DNA of 64,000 nucleotides, from contig NZ_JBNNTI010000004.1 of assembly GCF_050278625.1 (NCBI RefSeq), forward strand, positions 60,533 to 124,532, read 5' to 3'. Source of the stretch: Viridibacillus sp050278625 (GTDB lineage: Bacteria > Bacillota > Bacilli > Bacillales_A > Planococcaceae). Under the pieces are notes generated by a model. The model was not told where the DNA came from. It made no database searches and was given only the letters and a program-made list of their open reading frames with translations. A program made the position numbers and the translations under genes. Position 1 is the first letter of the stretch. Every line of letters starts with the position of its first letter. Shown piece after piece: positions 1 to 7,840 of the stretch.

Positions 1-1192
1 CAATTTCCTTAAAATGCATCCCCTGTTGTTGTAATGCAACGTTTAAATCTGCTAAAGCCGTAGAGATATTCGCTGTATCATTTACACCACGGTGCAAGTC
101 CTCTGCTGACTTCTTCGTAAGTGTATCAATATTATTCGTGATTTCTAAGAGCTTTTGAATATCATTATGAATTGATAGAACAGACGATTTTGTATTATCT
201 GCTAGTTTACGAACCTCTTCTGCAACAACAGCAAAACCTTTACCGGATTCTCCAGCACGAGCAGCTTCAATTGACGCATTTAACGCTAATAAATTTGTTT
301 GTTCTGCAATCCCTTTAATGAATTCCATTAATTGAGAGACACTTTTCACACGATCAACTAGCTCAGTCACGTTATCCTGTACCTGATGCTGCCCCTCATC
401 TGTCGTTTTTAATAATTGAGTTACATTTTGTAAGGCATCAATACCATTATGTAATTCTTCCAATGAAGATTGAGTATGCTTTGAAACTTCTCCTACGGAT
501 GCTGCAATTTCATCAACACTCGCATCTAATTGCTCCATAGATGCGTTCGCCGACAAAACGTCTAACTCCTGTCTTTCTTGGAATTGAATTAAGTTTTTAA
601 TCTGATCTAATTGCACATTATATTTAATAATTTCTCCCAACCCACTTACAATGGATCCAGCTTGTATTTCTATATAAGTTTCAACAATAAGCTGTTGATC
701 AATCGTAACAATACTATCGTAAGCAAGTAACACATCTAGCATCTTCTTTCGGTCTTTTGGGAATGCCTCAACAATTAGAGGAATAATAAATTGATTGATA
801 AGTGTGTATGCTGAAATCATCCAGTTAGGTAATACACCTATTTTGGCATGAGTATAAGCAATTTTCCTTCTACGGAAAATATAATTTAAATCTAATTCAT
901 CTTGAAAAATGCTCATAAAATGCTTATGAATTAATTTTTTCAGTTTATCTACAGAAGAATATTGGTCGATTACTTCTTTAAACTCATCAATTTGCATTAA
1001 ACGATCGTAGAACTTATCTAAAATCATTTCGTGGTTCTTCTCGTAAATATCCTGTAACTCACCGACAGATTCCCTACCCACTTGTGATAATCCTAAAAAG
1101 TTCAGTTTTTCCTGAAAACGTTCATTGGAAATAATATCTGAACCAGGTGTAGATGAAAAATATTGATAATGACCTTTCGTTTTACCAAACAT
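1..1192 (-). CDS. hemAT: HemAT-type globin-coupled aerotaxis transducer (partial, C-terminus off the window)
   Basis: Soluble oxygen-sensing chemoreceptor: a heme globin domain passes the signal to a methyl-accepting domain that controls CheA. The visible 397 residues start at ATG with an AAAGGGGA ribosome binding site. Residues about 20-180 are a protoglobin-like sensor; the segment YTHAKIGVLPNW places the likely heme-ligating His at about residue 115, matching the HxxIGLxPxW pattern of globin-coupled sensors. From about residue 230 comes an MCP signalling coiled coil with the hairpin tip EQTNLLALNASIEAARAGE. No transmembrane segments are present, as in HemAT. A sigma-D-like promoter lies upstream. 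The last part of the coiled coil is cut off by the window edge. Family is secure; oxygen specificity is inferred. Confidence 0.9.
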   Translation of the reverse strand, partial: MFGKTKGHYQYFSSTPGSDIISNERFQEKLNFLGLSQVGRESVGELQDIYEKNHEMILDKFYDRLMQIDEFKEVIDQYSSVDKLKKLIHKHFMSIFQDELDLNYIFRRRKIAYTHAKIGVLPNWMISAYTLINQFIIPLIVEAFPKDRKKMLDVLLAYDSIVTIDQQLIVETYIEIQAGSIVSGLGEIIKYNVQLDQIKNLIQFQERQELDVLSANASMEQLDASVDEIAASVGEVSKHTQSSLEELHNGIDALQNVTQLLKTTDEGQHQVQDNVTELVDRVKSVSQLMEFIKGIAEQTNLLALNASIEAARAGESGKGFAVVAEEVRKLADNTKSSVLSIHNDIQKLLEITNNIDTLTKKSAEDLHRGVNDTANISTALADLNVALQQQGMHFKEI

Positions 1193-1237
1193 ATATATCC
1201 CCTTTGTATTCTTAATATTTTCACAATCTACAGCGAC

Positions 1238-1263
1238 ATTTCGACTAATAAAATCTTCATTTA
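1238..1263 (-). promoter_or_regulatory. candidate sigma-D promoter for the HemAT gene
   Basis: On the minus strand TAAA, a 14-nt spacer and GTCGAAAT (6 of 8 matches to GCCGATAT) resemble a flagellar/chemotaxis sigma-D promoter about 45 nt before the start codon. The match to a chemotaxis gene makes it plausible, but it was picked by eye. The rest of 1193-1450 holds nothing else I can support. Confidence 0.4.
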
Positions 1264-1450
1264 CACTTAAAATGCAGTTTCTACTATTCCCACGAGTTAA
1301 ACGAGTAGTATATTAATACCATTAACTTCCAACCTAATGGTCTATACCGCCCATGATTAACATATAGCAAAAAGTACCAAATAATCAATGGTTCATTAAA
1401 ATGTTCACAAATTATTCTTTTCTCGAGATAATTAGGACAATATTTCCACA

Positions 1451-1482
1451 AAAAAATCGAGCATCTTAGAGAAGCTCGATTT
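1451..1482 (-). terminator. rho-independent terminator
   Basis: AAATCGAGC pairs with GCTCGATTT around an 11-nt loop and is followed on the minus strand by a run of seven U. It would stop minus-strand transcripts arriving from the repeat-protein gene and the decayed antitoxin before the HemAT promoter. Confidence 0.7.
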
Positions 1483-1529
1483 AAAACGTAAACGCACTAT
1501 CGTATTCTGTTAGATATCTACTTGCCTAT

Positions 1530-1740
1530 CGATTCAACTTCCAATTAGAATAAGCACCTTTAATTCAGTTACGTTATCGACATTCTTTTTTTCAAAAAAA
1601 ATAACCGTCCCCTCCACAAAAGGTTTGACGGTTATCTCTGACCTCAGACCAACCACTTTTTCTGTGGTTACTAGTCACTAAACTGAACGTTCGCAGCGTT
1701 CGGTCTTTTTATGTTATGCTTTTCTATCCTTATTATACAA
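1530..1740 (+). pseudogene. decayed copy of a type I toxin-antitoxin locus
   Basis: This stretch aligns almost end to end with the intact locus near 3420-3635. The 3' half of the toxin reading frame is recognisable (gattcaact at 1531, tatcgaca at 1575) but has lost its start region and carries stops, so no toxin is made. The RNA part is well kept: hairpin ATAACCGTC/GACGGTTAT (1601-1635), hairpin ACCAC/GTGGT (1652-1668) and the terminator stem ending in TTTTT (about 1682-1709). On the minus strand TTGTAT-16-CATAAC (1740 to 1713) is the same promoter arrangement as in the intact locus, so an antisense RNA could still be made here. Confidence 0.65.
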
Positions 1741-1803
1741 TTCTGTCAATTGATTTTCAAGAAATGGGTTTTATCCCCTTATATATATAATAGTAATGTT
1801 CTA

Positions 1804-3030
1804 TTATTTAGGCGACAATACTTTGTCATCGAAAGTTACAATCACAATCTCAGCATTTGTGATGCTTGGTAACGATTTTGCCATCAATGGTGAATGGTAT
1901 GCAGAAATTTTCATACCTGGCTTTAATTCAGTTTCCCCACCCAACATCGGGATTACTTTTGTATCTTTCAAGATATTCAGAATTACATAGTTGTCTGTAG
2001 ATTGATCAGATCCAACATTGACATACACTTGCCCTTTCGTCGTACTATTCGATGCAACGATTGTACCCTCAACTTTATTGTATTCCATTTCTTTCACAAC
2101 AATTTTATCGGCATGTGTTTGAGCTGGGTAGACCATTGTCATCATTTCACCGTAGTAGGTATCCACACGAACATCAGTCTTCAACGCTGCTAACCTTAGT
2201 ACGTTACCTGCTTGGTTGACGATTTGGGTGTTCTCATCCACCGATAGAATTACATAATTTACTCCTCCCTTTTTCATCGGATCCCCGATTACGGTGAACT
2301 TGTTATTTGCTACATTCGTAATAATGCCGTTTGTTCCTATAGCTTCCTTTTGAACCTCTTTTTCAGTTGCCAAGTTAACCACGACATAGTCAGTTGTTGA
2401 TTGAGCGGAAATACTCATCGTAACAGCTGGTCCATAGAATGCTTTGACAGTCATACCTGGCTGGATGGCACTTACTTTGATTGCTTTTCCATTCTGGTCT
2501 AATATCTGAGCTTTATCAGCGAAATGCAAAACAATCGTATTCTTGTTCGAAGTATAGATATCTGTCCCGTCTACGACAATCCCACTTTCTTTCACTTCAG
2601 ATACTGTGCCATTAATTCCTGTAAAGTTCTGATCTTGAACAACAAGCTTTAGTGCTTTTCCACGCGCTGGAAGGCTCTTCGTAATTTTAGGATTATAAAA
2701 TGCCTTAACAGTCTTCTTTTCATCGATAATCTTTTTTAATGACACTTTTTTGCCTTTGGGATCAGTTATTTTTGTACTTTTGGTAATTGATAGAATTATT
2801 TCACTTTGATCAGTCGTAGCAAGCCCATGACCTGTTACTGTAATAAATTCACCAGTTTTATCATGTACGAAATTTGTTATTTGACCTATTGTACCTGGAG
2901 CAGCTTTTACATTATTCTGGGCCATCACGTGACCATATTGAATTGGCTTGGCTAGAATGCTTTGTGCGCTTGTTGAAGCCGGGAGCGTAGCCATCAATAA
3001 TATAGATGCTGTTACTAATACTTTTTTCAT
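1804..3030 (-). CDS. secreted protein of four tandem ~85-residue repeats, function unknown
   Basis: I do not recognise this protein. It begins MKKVLVTASILLMATLPAS with a typical Sec signal peptide and a likely cleavage after TSA near residue 23; the start is fixed by GGAGGGA 6 nt upstream, although the frame stays open further upstream. The mature part of about 385 residues is four copies of one domain, each opening with a G-x-I/V-x-x-V strand, passing through a hydrophobic VILS/IVLH strand and a D/N-x-x-G-x turn, and containing a KAFY-x-P-like or AYHSP motif followed by T/M-x-S-x-PA. The strand-rich pattern suggests a small beta domain repeated in tandem outside the cell. It lies between two direct copies of a toxin-antitoxin locus. 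It has no clear operon partner. Confidence 0.8.
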   Translation of the reverse strand: MKKVLVTASILLMATLPASTSAQSILAKPIQYGHVMAQNNVKAAPGTIGQITNFVHDKTGEFITVTGHGLATTDQSEIILSITKSTKITDPKGKKVSLKKIIDEKKTVKAFYNPKITKSLPARGKALKLVVQDQNFTGINGTVSEVKESGIVVDGTDIYTSNKNTIVLHFADKAQILDQNGKAIKVSAIQPGMTVKAFYGPAVTMSISAQSTTDYVVVNLATEKEVQKEAIGTNGIITNVANNKFTVIGDPMKKGGVNYVILSVDENTQIVNQAGNVLRLAALKTDVRVDTYYGEMMTMVYPAQTHADKIVVKEMEYNKVEGTIVASNSTTKGQVYVNVGSDQSTDNYVILNILKDTKVIPMLGGETELKPGMKISAYHSPLMAKSLPSITNAEIVIVTFDDKVLSPK

Positions 3031-3362
3031 TTTATATCCCTCCATTAAAAGAAATAGAATTTTAACTCCGTACCTTTTATACCTATTTTCTACACAGCAC
3101 CAGCTGGAACAATGTGAACTGAATAATTTAATTGCTCGTTCGTATAAAACATAGATAAATTCTAATTTATTTACATCATATAATTTCACTTGTCATTCAT
3201 TTTATATATTTAAGGAAATCATCTGTCACATTAGAATTGTAAATTAGCTGCACCTTTACAACCAAATTATACCATCGTATATATATTTAAGGGAAATATT
3301 AGAACACTAATTCCTTATCTGGTAAAATAAAGATAACTAGTTATGCAGGTCGGGCGGTTGGT

Positions 3363-3384
3363 CACTTCCAATGGATTGGAGGTG
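3363..3384 (+). promoter_or_regulatory. hairpin that can mask the toxin ribosome binding site
   Basis: CACTTCCAAT is complementary, with one wobble, to ATTGGAGGTG, so the toxin Shine-Dalgarno sequence GGAGGTGA would be buried in a stem. Bacillus type I toxins such as BsrG are known to have masked ribosome binding sites. Confidence 0.55.
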
Positions 3385-3390
3385 ATACTA

Positions 3391-3498
3391 TTGACTACTT
3401 ACGAAACAATGAGCTTATTGATTCAACTCTCTGTTGGATGGGTAGCTTTCATTTCCGTTTTGTTGTCGATACTCTTTTTTCTTTTAAAAAAGAAATAA
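3391..3498 (+). CDS. TxpA/BsrG-like small hydrophobic type I toxin (holin-like)
   Basis: A 35-residue peptide, starting TTG after GGAGGTGA with 5-nt spacing. The N-terminal MTTYETMSLLIQ closely follows the TYESLM-x-MI start of Bacillus TxpA, BsrG and BsrE toxins; a single membrane helix fills residues 9-32 and the protein ends LLKKK, as in that family. It would insert in or disturb the membrane when made in excess. An antisense RNA gene overlaps its 3' end, and a strong terminator closes the transcript. The family is inferred from size, the YE motif, the helix and the RNA context. Confidence 0.75.
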   Translation: MTTYETMSLLIQLSVGWVAFISVLLSILFFLLKKK

Positions 3499-3601
3499 CC
3501 GTCCCCTCCGCATAAGGTTTGACGGTTATTTCTGACCTCGGACCAACCGCTTTTTCTGCGGTCACTAGTCATTAGACTGAACGTTCGCAGCGTTCAGTCT
3601 T
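3487..3601 (-). ncRNA. antisense RNA antitoxin overlapping the toxin 3' end
   Basis: On the minus strand a promoter-like TTGTAT-16-CATAAT (3635 to 3608) would start an RNA near 3601. It would run through the complement of the toxin terminator and the ACCGC/GCGGT hairpin and end at the stem GACGGTTATTT/AAATAACCGTC followed by a U-rich run inside the last codons of the toxin. The resulting RNA of about 115 nt would pair fully with the toxin mRNA tail, the layout of txpA/RatA. The same promoter spacing in the decayed copy supports it. Confidence 0.6.
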
Positions 3602-3604
3602 TTT
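3574..3604 (+). terminator. toxin mRNA terminator
   Basis: Perfect 10-bp stem AGACTGAACG/CGTTCAGTCT with a 7-nt loop followed by TTTT. Confidence 0.8.
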
Positions 3605-3747
3605 AATATTATGTTTTACTATCTTAATAATACAATTGTATTGTTAAAATCCCCACAAAAGCCATTATTTTGCAGAGTTTAACATCACATCATTAACGCT
3701 CCAATTCAGAATTTTTTATAAGCAATAAAATTTAAAACGCTAAATAT

Positions 3748-5013
3748 CTATTCCTTTATAAATCCTTTAATTGTTTCAACTAATACTGTAGATAGTGGAA
3801 GTGTAGGATCTGAATAAGTAGCCATATTCCCTTTTATGTCCTCTGGTGCATCTTTTAGAACATGATTCATCTTATCCACAATCACTATTTTAGCCTTTTC
3901 TTTATGCTCCTTTAATATTCTCGCATCATTTACTGAAACTTGAATATCATGAGCTCCTTGTATGATTAAAACAGGTGCTGTTACTTTTTGAATGCTCTTC
4001 GCTGGATCATATTTAAACCATGACATAAGATATGGCTGAACAGAAGGTCTAAATAATGATTGTAATTCTGATGATATCGTTGCCACAGGCTTTCCTTCTT
4101 TTAATGATGCTAGGATTTCGGTGGTTTCTTTTTTTAAATCCGATGTTAATTTCCCCTCTAGTTGTTCTAACAGTATTACATCGGCTGGCCGTCCTGCACC
4201 TGCTAGTGAAGTAAATGAAGCAATGTCACTATTCTGTGCTGCTAACATGCCTATTAAAGAACCCTCACTATGCCCAATAATATGAATGCTTTTAAATTTT
4301 TTTTCTGATTTTGCGTATTTTATAACCTGGCTAACATCTTCTACAAATTGCTCTATTGATACATCTTCTTCTTTTGTAGCTAATGATGTATTATCGCCAA
4401 TTCCCCTTTTATCATAACGAATAGATGCAATCCCCTGTTTAGCTAGGTCTTCAGCTAGCATTTTCAAACTATTATTTTTACCAGCACCAATAGTATTTCC
4501 ATCTTTATCGGTTGGACCAGAACCTGCTATTATAATCGCCAACGGATATAAACCTTCCTTTTCAGGGAGTTGCAAGGCTACTTTTAAATTACCATCCTTG
4601 ACTGGGATTGTAATGGGTTCATAACTTACCTTCTCTTCTTTATTTCGGGATAATTTAAAAGGTATTGCATTACCATTTTGCTTAAATGTACCTTTTATTA
4701 ATTTATCTTGTAACTTACCTTCTATTACGATATTCGAGCCTTGTAAATCGATTTTAACCAAAATTTTATCGCCATCATATGAAACTTCTTTAAATGGATA
4801 GTCCTTTAACCCTTGTGCAGGCACTGATAATGTACCACTTTTCTCTTTGAAAGATAAAATAATTTCTAATGGTGATTGCGGAATTTCAATATTTCCTTGC
4901 CATTGTCCTAACATGTCATCATTCACACTCATCTTAGCCTCTGGACGACTTTCTTCCTTGGAACAAGCTACTAAAAAAATTAGCAAGCAAAGCCACATTA
5001 CAAATTTCTTCAT
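3748..5013 (-). CDS. alpha/beta-hydrolase lipoprotein
   Basis: A 421-residue exported lipoprotein: MKKFVMWLCLLIFLVAC is a lipoprotein signal with Cys17 as the lipidated residue. Residues about 30-125 form a small beta-rich domain beginning GQWQGNIEIP. Residues 130-421 are an alpha/beta hydrolase with an oxyanion region AGSGPTDKDGN (about 163-173), nucleophile Ser249 in GHSEG, and likely Asp356 (GAHD) and His384 (MNHVL). It resembles secreted S9-like peptidase/esterase proteins of Bacillales; the substrate is unknown. The start has a GGGG-type ribosome binding site. It stands alone, with AT-rich DNA (5014-5289) upstream in which I see no other gene. Confidence 0.85.
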   Translation of the reverse strand: MKKFVMWLCLLIFLVACSKEESRPEAKMSVNDDMLGQWQGNIEIPQSPLEIILSFKEKSGTLSVPAQGLKDYPFKEVSYDGDKILVKIDLQGSNIVIEGKLQDKLIKGTFKQNGNAIPFKLSRNKEEKVSYEPITIPVKDGNLKVALQLPEKEGLYPLAIIIAGSGPTDKDGNTIGAGKNNSLKMLAEDLAKQGIASIRYDKRGIGDNTSLATKEEDVSIEQFVEDVSQVIKYAKSEKKFKSIHIIGHSEGSLIGMLAAQNSDIASFTSLAGAGRPADVILLEQLEGKLTSDLKKETTEILASLKEGKPVATISSELQSLFRPSVQPYLMSWFKYDPAKSIQKVTAPVLIIQGAHDIQVSVNDARILKEHKEKAKIVIVDKMNHVLKDAPEDIKGNMATYSDPTLPLSTVLVETIKGFIKE

Positions 5014-5289
5014 TAATTAACCCCTTTTCTACCTAGTTCCATTAATAAATAGATAAACTAAAACTCCTTTAACTGTTCTATTATAAGTGTTACAGATTAA
5101 AGGTGGAATTTCAATTGTTTTATGGTAATATTATGTAATATTTAATTTTTCTAGTGTAATTTGAGTTATATATTAATAGGAAAATGCCATATTAAGTGTC
5201 TTATCAAAATGAATAATATAAACATATCTTAACTTCACAAAAGAGCAACTACGTTTACATTAATATCAATTATGAAAAGAGGTTTTTCA

Positions 5290-5853
5290 GTGAAAATGAA
5301 ATGGATTCCTATTGTATTAGGGGCAGTATTACTAGCAAGTTGTGGAAATGATACAGAAGCGTTAGAGAAGAAAGTCGATGCACTACAAAAAGAAAATGAA
5401 ACGCTTAAACAACAACTTGAAATACTTGAAAAAGAAATGGCATCTGTAACTGTAAATCCTAACTTAGAAAATTCTTCAAAACCTTTGGAAAATGAAAGCG
5501 ACCTTTCAAAGTTAGATTCTGCCGTTACAAAATTAATTACTACATTTGAGGATGCAATCAATGCCAAAGATGTAGATGCTTTGCAAAAACTATTTACAGA
5601 TGACGTTTCTTTCGAAAAAAACGACAAACAAATTGAATTACATAAAGATGGTCAAAATCCTATACCAATCGTTTCAATAAGCAATTCAAACGTTCCAAAT
5701 CGAATCCAAATCGAATGGTTTAATTATGACGGCAAGGGAAAATACTGGATCCGTACGTTACGAATCGCTGAAAATGAAGATTCTGGTACTGAAACATATT
5801 TTACAGTTATCAAAACAAACAATGGATATAAAATATCTGCTGTTGAAAGTTAA
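5290..5853 (+). CDS. lipoprotein with coiled coil and NTF2-like C-terminal domain
   Basis: The best start is GTG at 5290, 7 nt after AAGAGG; an ATG at 5272 has no ribosome binding site. From the GTG start the protein has 187 residues. It carries a lipobox LLASC near residue 17, then a heptad-like stretch rich in Leu and Glu (about 22-52) predicted to coil, and a C-terminal domain (about 75-187) with the pattern of an NTF2/SnoaL-like fold (FEDAINAKDVDALQKLFTDD). Such domains often act as binding or sensor modules; no enzyme residues are evident. It is the only plus-strand gene nearby and ends in its own terminator. Function unknown. Confidence 0.75.
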   Translation: MKMKWIPIVLGAVLLASCGNDTEALEKKVDALQKENETLKQQLEILEKEMASVTVNPNLENSSKPLENESDLSKLDSAVTKLITTFEDAINAKDVDALQKLFTDDVSFEKNDKQIELHKDGQNPIPIVSISNSNVPNRIQIEWFNYDGKGKYWIRTLRIAENEDSGTETYFTVIKTNNGYKISAVES

Positions 5854-5874
5854 CCCATAATTTAAATTAAGAAG

Positions 5875-5908
5875 GATGTTTATACTTACGGGGATAGACA
5901 TCTTTTTT
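5875..5908 (+). terminator. terminator after the coiled-coil lipoprotein gene
   Basis: GATGTTTAT pairs with ATAGACATC (one G-U) and is followed by six T. Confidence 0.7.
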
Positions 5909-5993
5909 ATGTTTTCATTTATTCAGTGCTACACAGATTATGGAATTAACTTCCGCATTATTCATCTTAGCTTAATCGCCATCATTCCATTAC

Positions 5994-6021
5994 AAAAAAA
6001 GCCTTCCAATCGGAAGGCTTT
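5994..6021 (-). terminator. terminator of the small membrane protein gene
   Basis: AAAGCCTTCC/GGAAGGCTTT with a 4-nt loop and seven U on the minus strand, just below the stop codon at 6030. Confidence 0.8.
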
Positions 6022-6029
6022 AAAATAAA

Positions 6030-6224
6030 TTATGAGTTCGGTAAAACTAAAAAAATAGATGGAATGAAAGAAATACCAAAAAATAAAATATACCATAAAG
6101 ACATACGTCGTAACGAAAATTGACGTTGTTTCTTCTGTGCATAGAAAATGTCCGTAAAAATAGCAACAACGAGCGGAATACTCATACATGCAATAGCGAT
6201 TAAAATCACATCTGAAAAGTTCAT
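6030..6224 (-). CDS. small two-helix membrane protein, unknown function
   Basis: 64 residues, starting MNFSDVILIAIACMS after TGGGGGATG-type ribosome binding sequence; a longer reading with an upstream ATG lacks such a site. Two hydrophobic helices (about 5-26 and 43-62) are joined by a basic loop AQKKQRQFSLRR, so the loop probably faces the cytoplasm. I do not recognise the family. It has its own strong promoter and terminator, so it is a monocistronic unit. Confidence 0.65.
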   Translation of the reverse strand: MNFSDVILIAIACMSIPLVVAIFTDIFYAQKKQRQFSLRRMSLWYILFFGISFIPSIFLVLPNS

Positions 6225-6285
6225 TGTGCATCCCCCAATTTGCAAATGTCTTAATTTGAATTGTGACAAAAATGTGTCTTAATTT

Positions 6286-6315
6286 ATTGTACACAATTTC
6301 GTCACAAATTGTCAA
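6286..6315 (-). promoter_or_regulatory. sigma-A promoter for the 64-residue membrane protein
   Basis: On the minus strand TTGACA, an 18-nt spacer and TACAAT. The -35 hexamer matches the consensus perfectly and the -10 differs at one base. The spacer contains TGTGACGAAATTGTG, which might be part of an operator. Confidence 0.7.
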
Positions 6316-6357
6316 TGATTTTTACCATACTTTTCTAACTATATTTTTTATGGGGAT

Positions 6358-6406
6358 AAAAAAAGAAGGTAGAACCAGGTCTTTCTCCTGAGATTCCACC
6401 TTCTTA
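6358..6406 (-). terminator. terminator of the aminotransferase gene
   Basis: Long imperfect stem with AAGAAGGT at one arm and ACCTTCTT at the other, then seven U on the minus strand. Confidence 0.75.
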
Positions 6407-6447
6407 TATTTGGCTAATACTAACTATCTAATTAAACCTTCTTGTTT

Positions 6448-7617
6448 TTATAAAACAGAGGCTAGTCTTTTAATACCTTCTTCAATTGTTTTTGGATCTG
6501 AATTTGTATAATTAAGGCGTAAAGTTCCAGCACCTTTGATATTCGTATAGAATGGATCGCCAGGAACAAAGGCTACTTTCTTCTCAGTTGCCCGTTTAAA
6601 GACTTCAACTGAAGAAACTCCTTCACCTAAATCTACCCATAAAAACATACCGCCCTCTGGTTTTGTGAACTTAACATGAGCTGGCAAATATTTTTCCATT
6701 GCTGCTATCATTGCTTCACATTGTAGTTTATATAACGCTTTAATATTATTAATGTGTGCATCGTAGTCATTATTCATTAAATAATCATAGATAGCATATT
6801 GGGCAAGTACATTCGTATGTAAATCAGAAGCTTGTTTTGCACCCGTTAAATGGCCCATTAATTCTTTATTCTTTGTACATAAAAAACCAATACGCATACC
6901 TGGTGATAACGTTTTAGAGAAAGAACCAAATAGTACACTATTCGTCGTTTTTCCACCTGCAATGTATGGTAATGATTCTCCTTCAAAGCGTAGTTCACCA
7001 TAAGGATCGTCTTCAATTAAAACTGTATTAGTCTTCTTAATAATTTCAAAAATAGCCTCACGTTTCTCTTTTGAATAAGTTAAACCTGTAGGATTTTGGA
7101 AATTTGGTACAGTATATAATAATTTCACATCATTATTTTGTAAAGTTGCTTCAAGCTCTTCTAAATTTAAGCCGTCTTCTTCAAGGCTAATAGGTAAAAA
7201 TTCAGGTTCAAAAAGTGAAAACGTTTGGATAGCAGCAAGATAACATGGACTTTCGACTGCCACTTTATCGCCCTTATTAATCAAAGCTTTCCCCATCAAA
7301 TCTAGCCCTTGTTGAGAACCCGTTGTAATTAAAATATCGTCCGCTGTAACATCCATACCAAATCGTTTTTGATAACGATCTGCAATCCATTGTCTTAATG
7401 GCAAATAGCCTTGAGTTCCAGAATACTGGAATATCTTGTCGCCAGATTCTTGTAAAACACGATTAATTGATTCTTGAAACTCATTCTTTGGGAAAGAAAT
7501 AGGATTAGGTAAACCTCCTGCGAATGAAATAATATCTTCTACATCAGTCAAATTCAAAATTTCCTTTATAAAAGAGCTATCTGTTTGTAATACTCTATCT
7601 GAAAAAATTTGCGTCAT
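6448..7617 (-). CDS. PLP-dependent class I/II aminotransferase (2-aminoadipate/aromatic type)
   Basis: A fold-type I PLP aminotransferase of 389 residues. AGGAG lies 8 nt before the ATG at 7617, so the upstream in-frame TTG is not needed. Conserved blocks are TTGSQQGLDL (cofactor phosphate binding), NFQNPTG (substrate/PLP contacts), EDDPYGELR, and the Schiff-base lysine in GSFSKTLSPGMRIG at about residue 235. The sequence resembles the LysN/KAT-II and MocR-type aminotransferase domain without a DNA-binding part. Likely substrates are branched, aromatic or 2-aminoadipate-type amino acids with 2-oxoglutarate; which one cannot be read from sequence. It is a single-gene unit. Confidence 0.88.
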   Translation of the reverse strand: MTQIFSDRVLQTDSSFIKEILNLTDVEDIISFAGGLPNPISFPKNEFQESINRVLQESGDKIFQYSGTQGYLPLRQWIADRYQKRFGMDVTADDILITTGSQQGLDLMGKALINKGDKVAVESPCYLAAIQTFSLFEPEFLPISLEEDGLNLEELEATLQNNDVKLLYTVPNFQNPTGLTYSKEKREAIFEIIKKTNTVLIEDDPYGELRFEGESLPYIAGGKTTNSVLFGSFSKTLSPGMRIGFLCTKNKELMGHLTGAKQASDLHTNVLAQYAIYDYLMNNDYDAHINNIKALYKLQCEAMIAAMEKYLPAHVKFTKPEGGMFLWVDLGEGVSSVEVFKRATEKKVAFVPGDPFYTNIKGAGTLRLNYTNSDPKTIEEGIKRLASVL

Positions 7618-7840
7618 GATCAATTCTCCTTCTAAAATACTTCTTCTATATTCCGTTTATTTTTCTATATTATTATAGCAAATCACATAACATTAGGAAT
7701 TGTCAATATTTTCTCGAAAATCGAAAGCAATTGTAACTATCCAGATTCGATGTTTTATATATAAATGAACCAGACGTAAATCACTTACTAGTCTTACAAT
7801 ACACTTATTAGCATTTAATCTACTCGGTAGGTTATTAGCT

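Noticed and set aside
5235..5627. 130-codon minus-strand frame
   Set aside because: Antisense shadow of the coiled-coil lipoprotein gene; Ser/Phe-rich composition reflects the complement of Lys/Glu codons.
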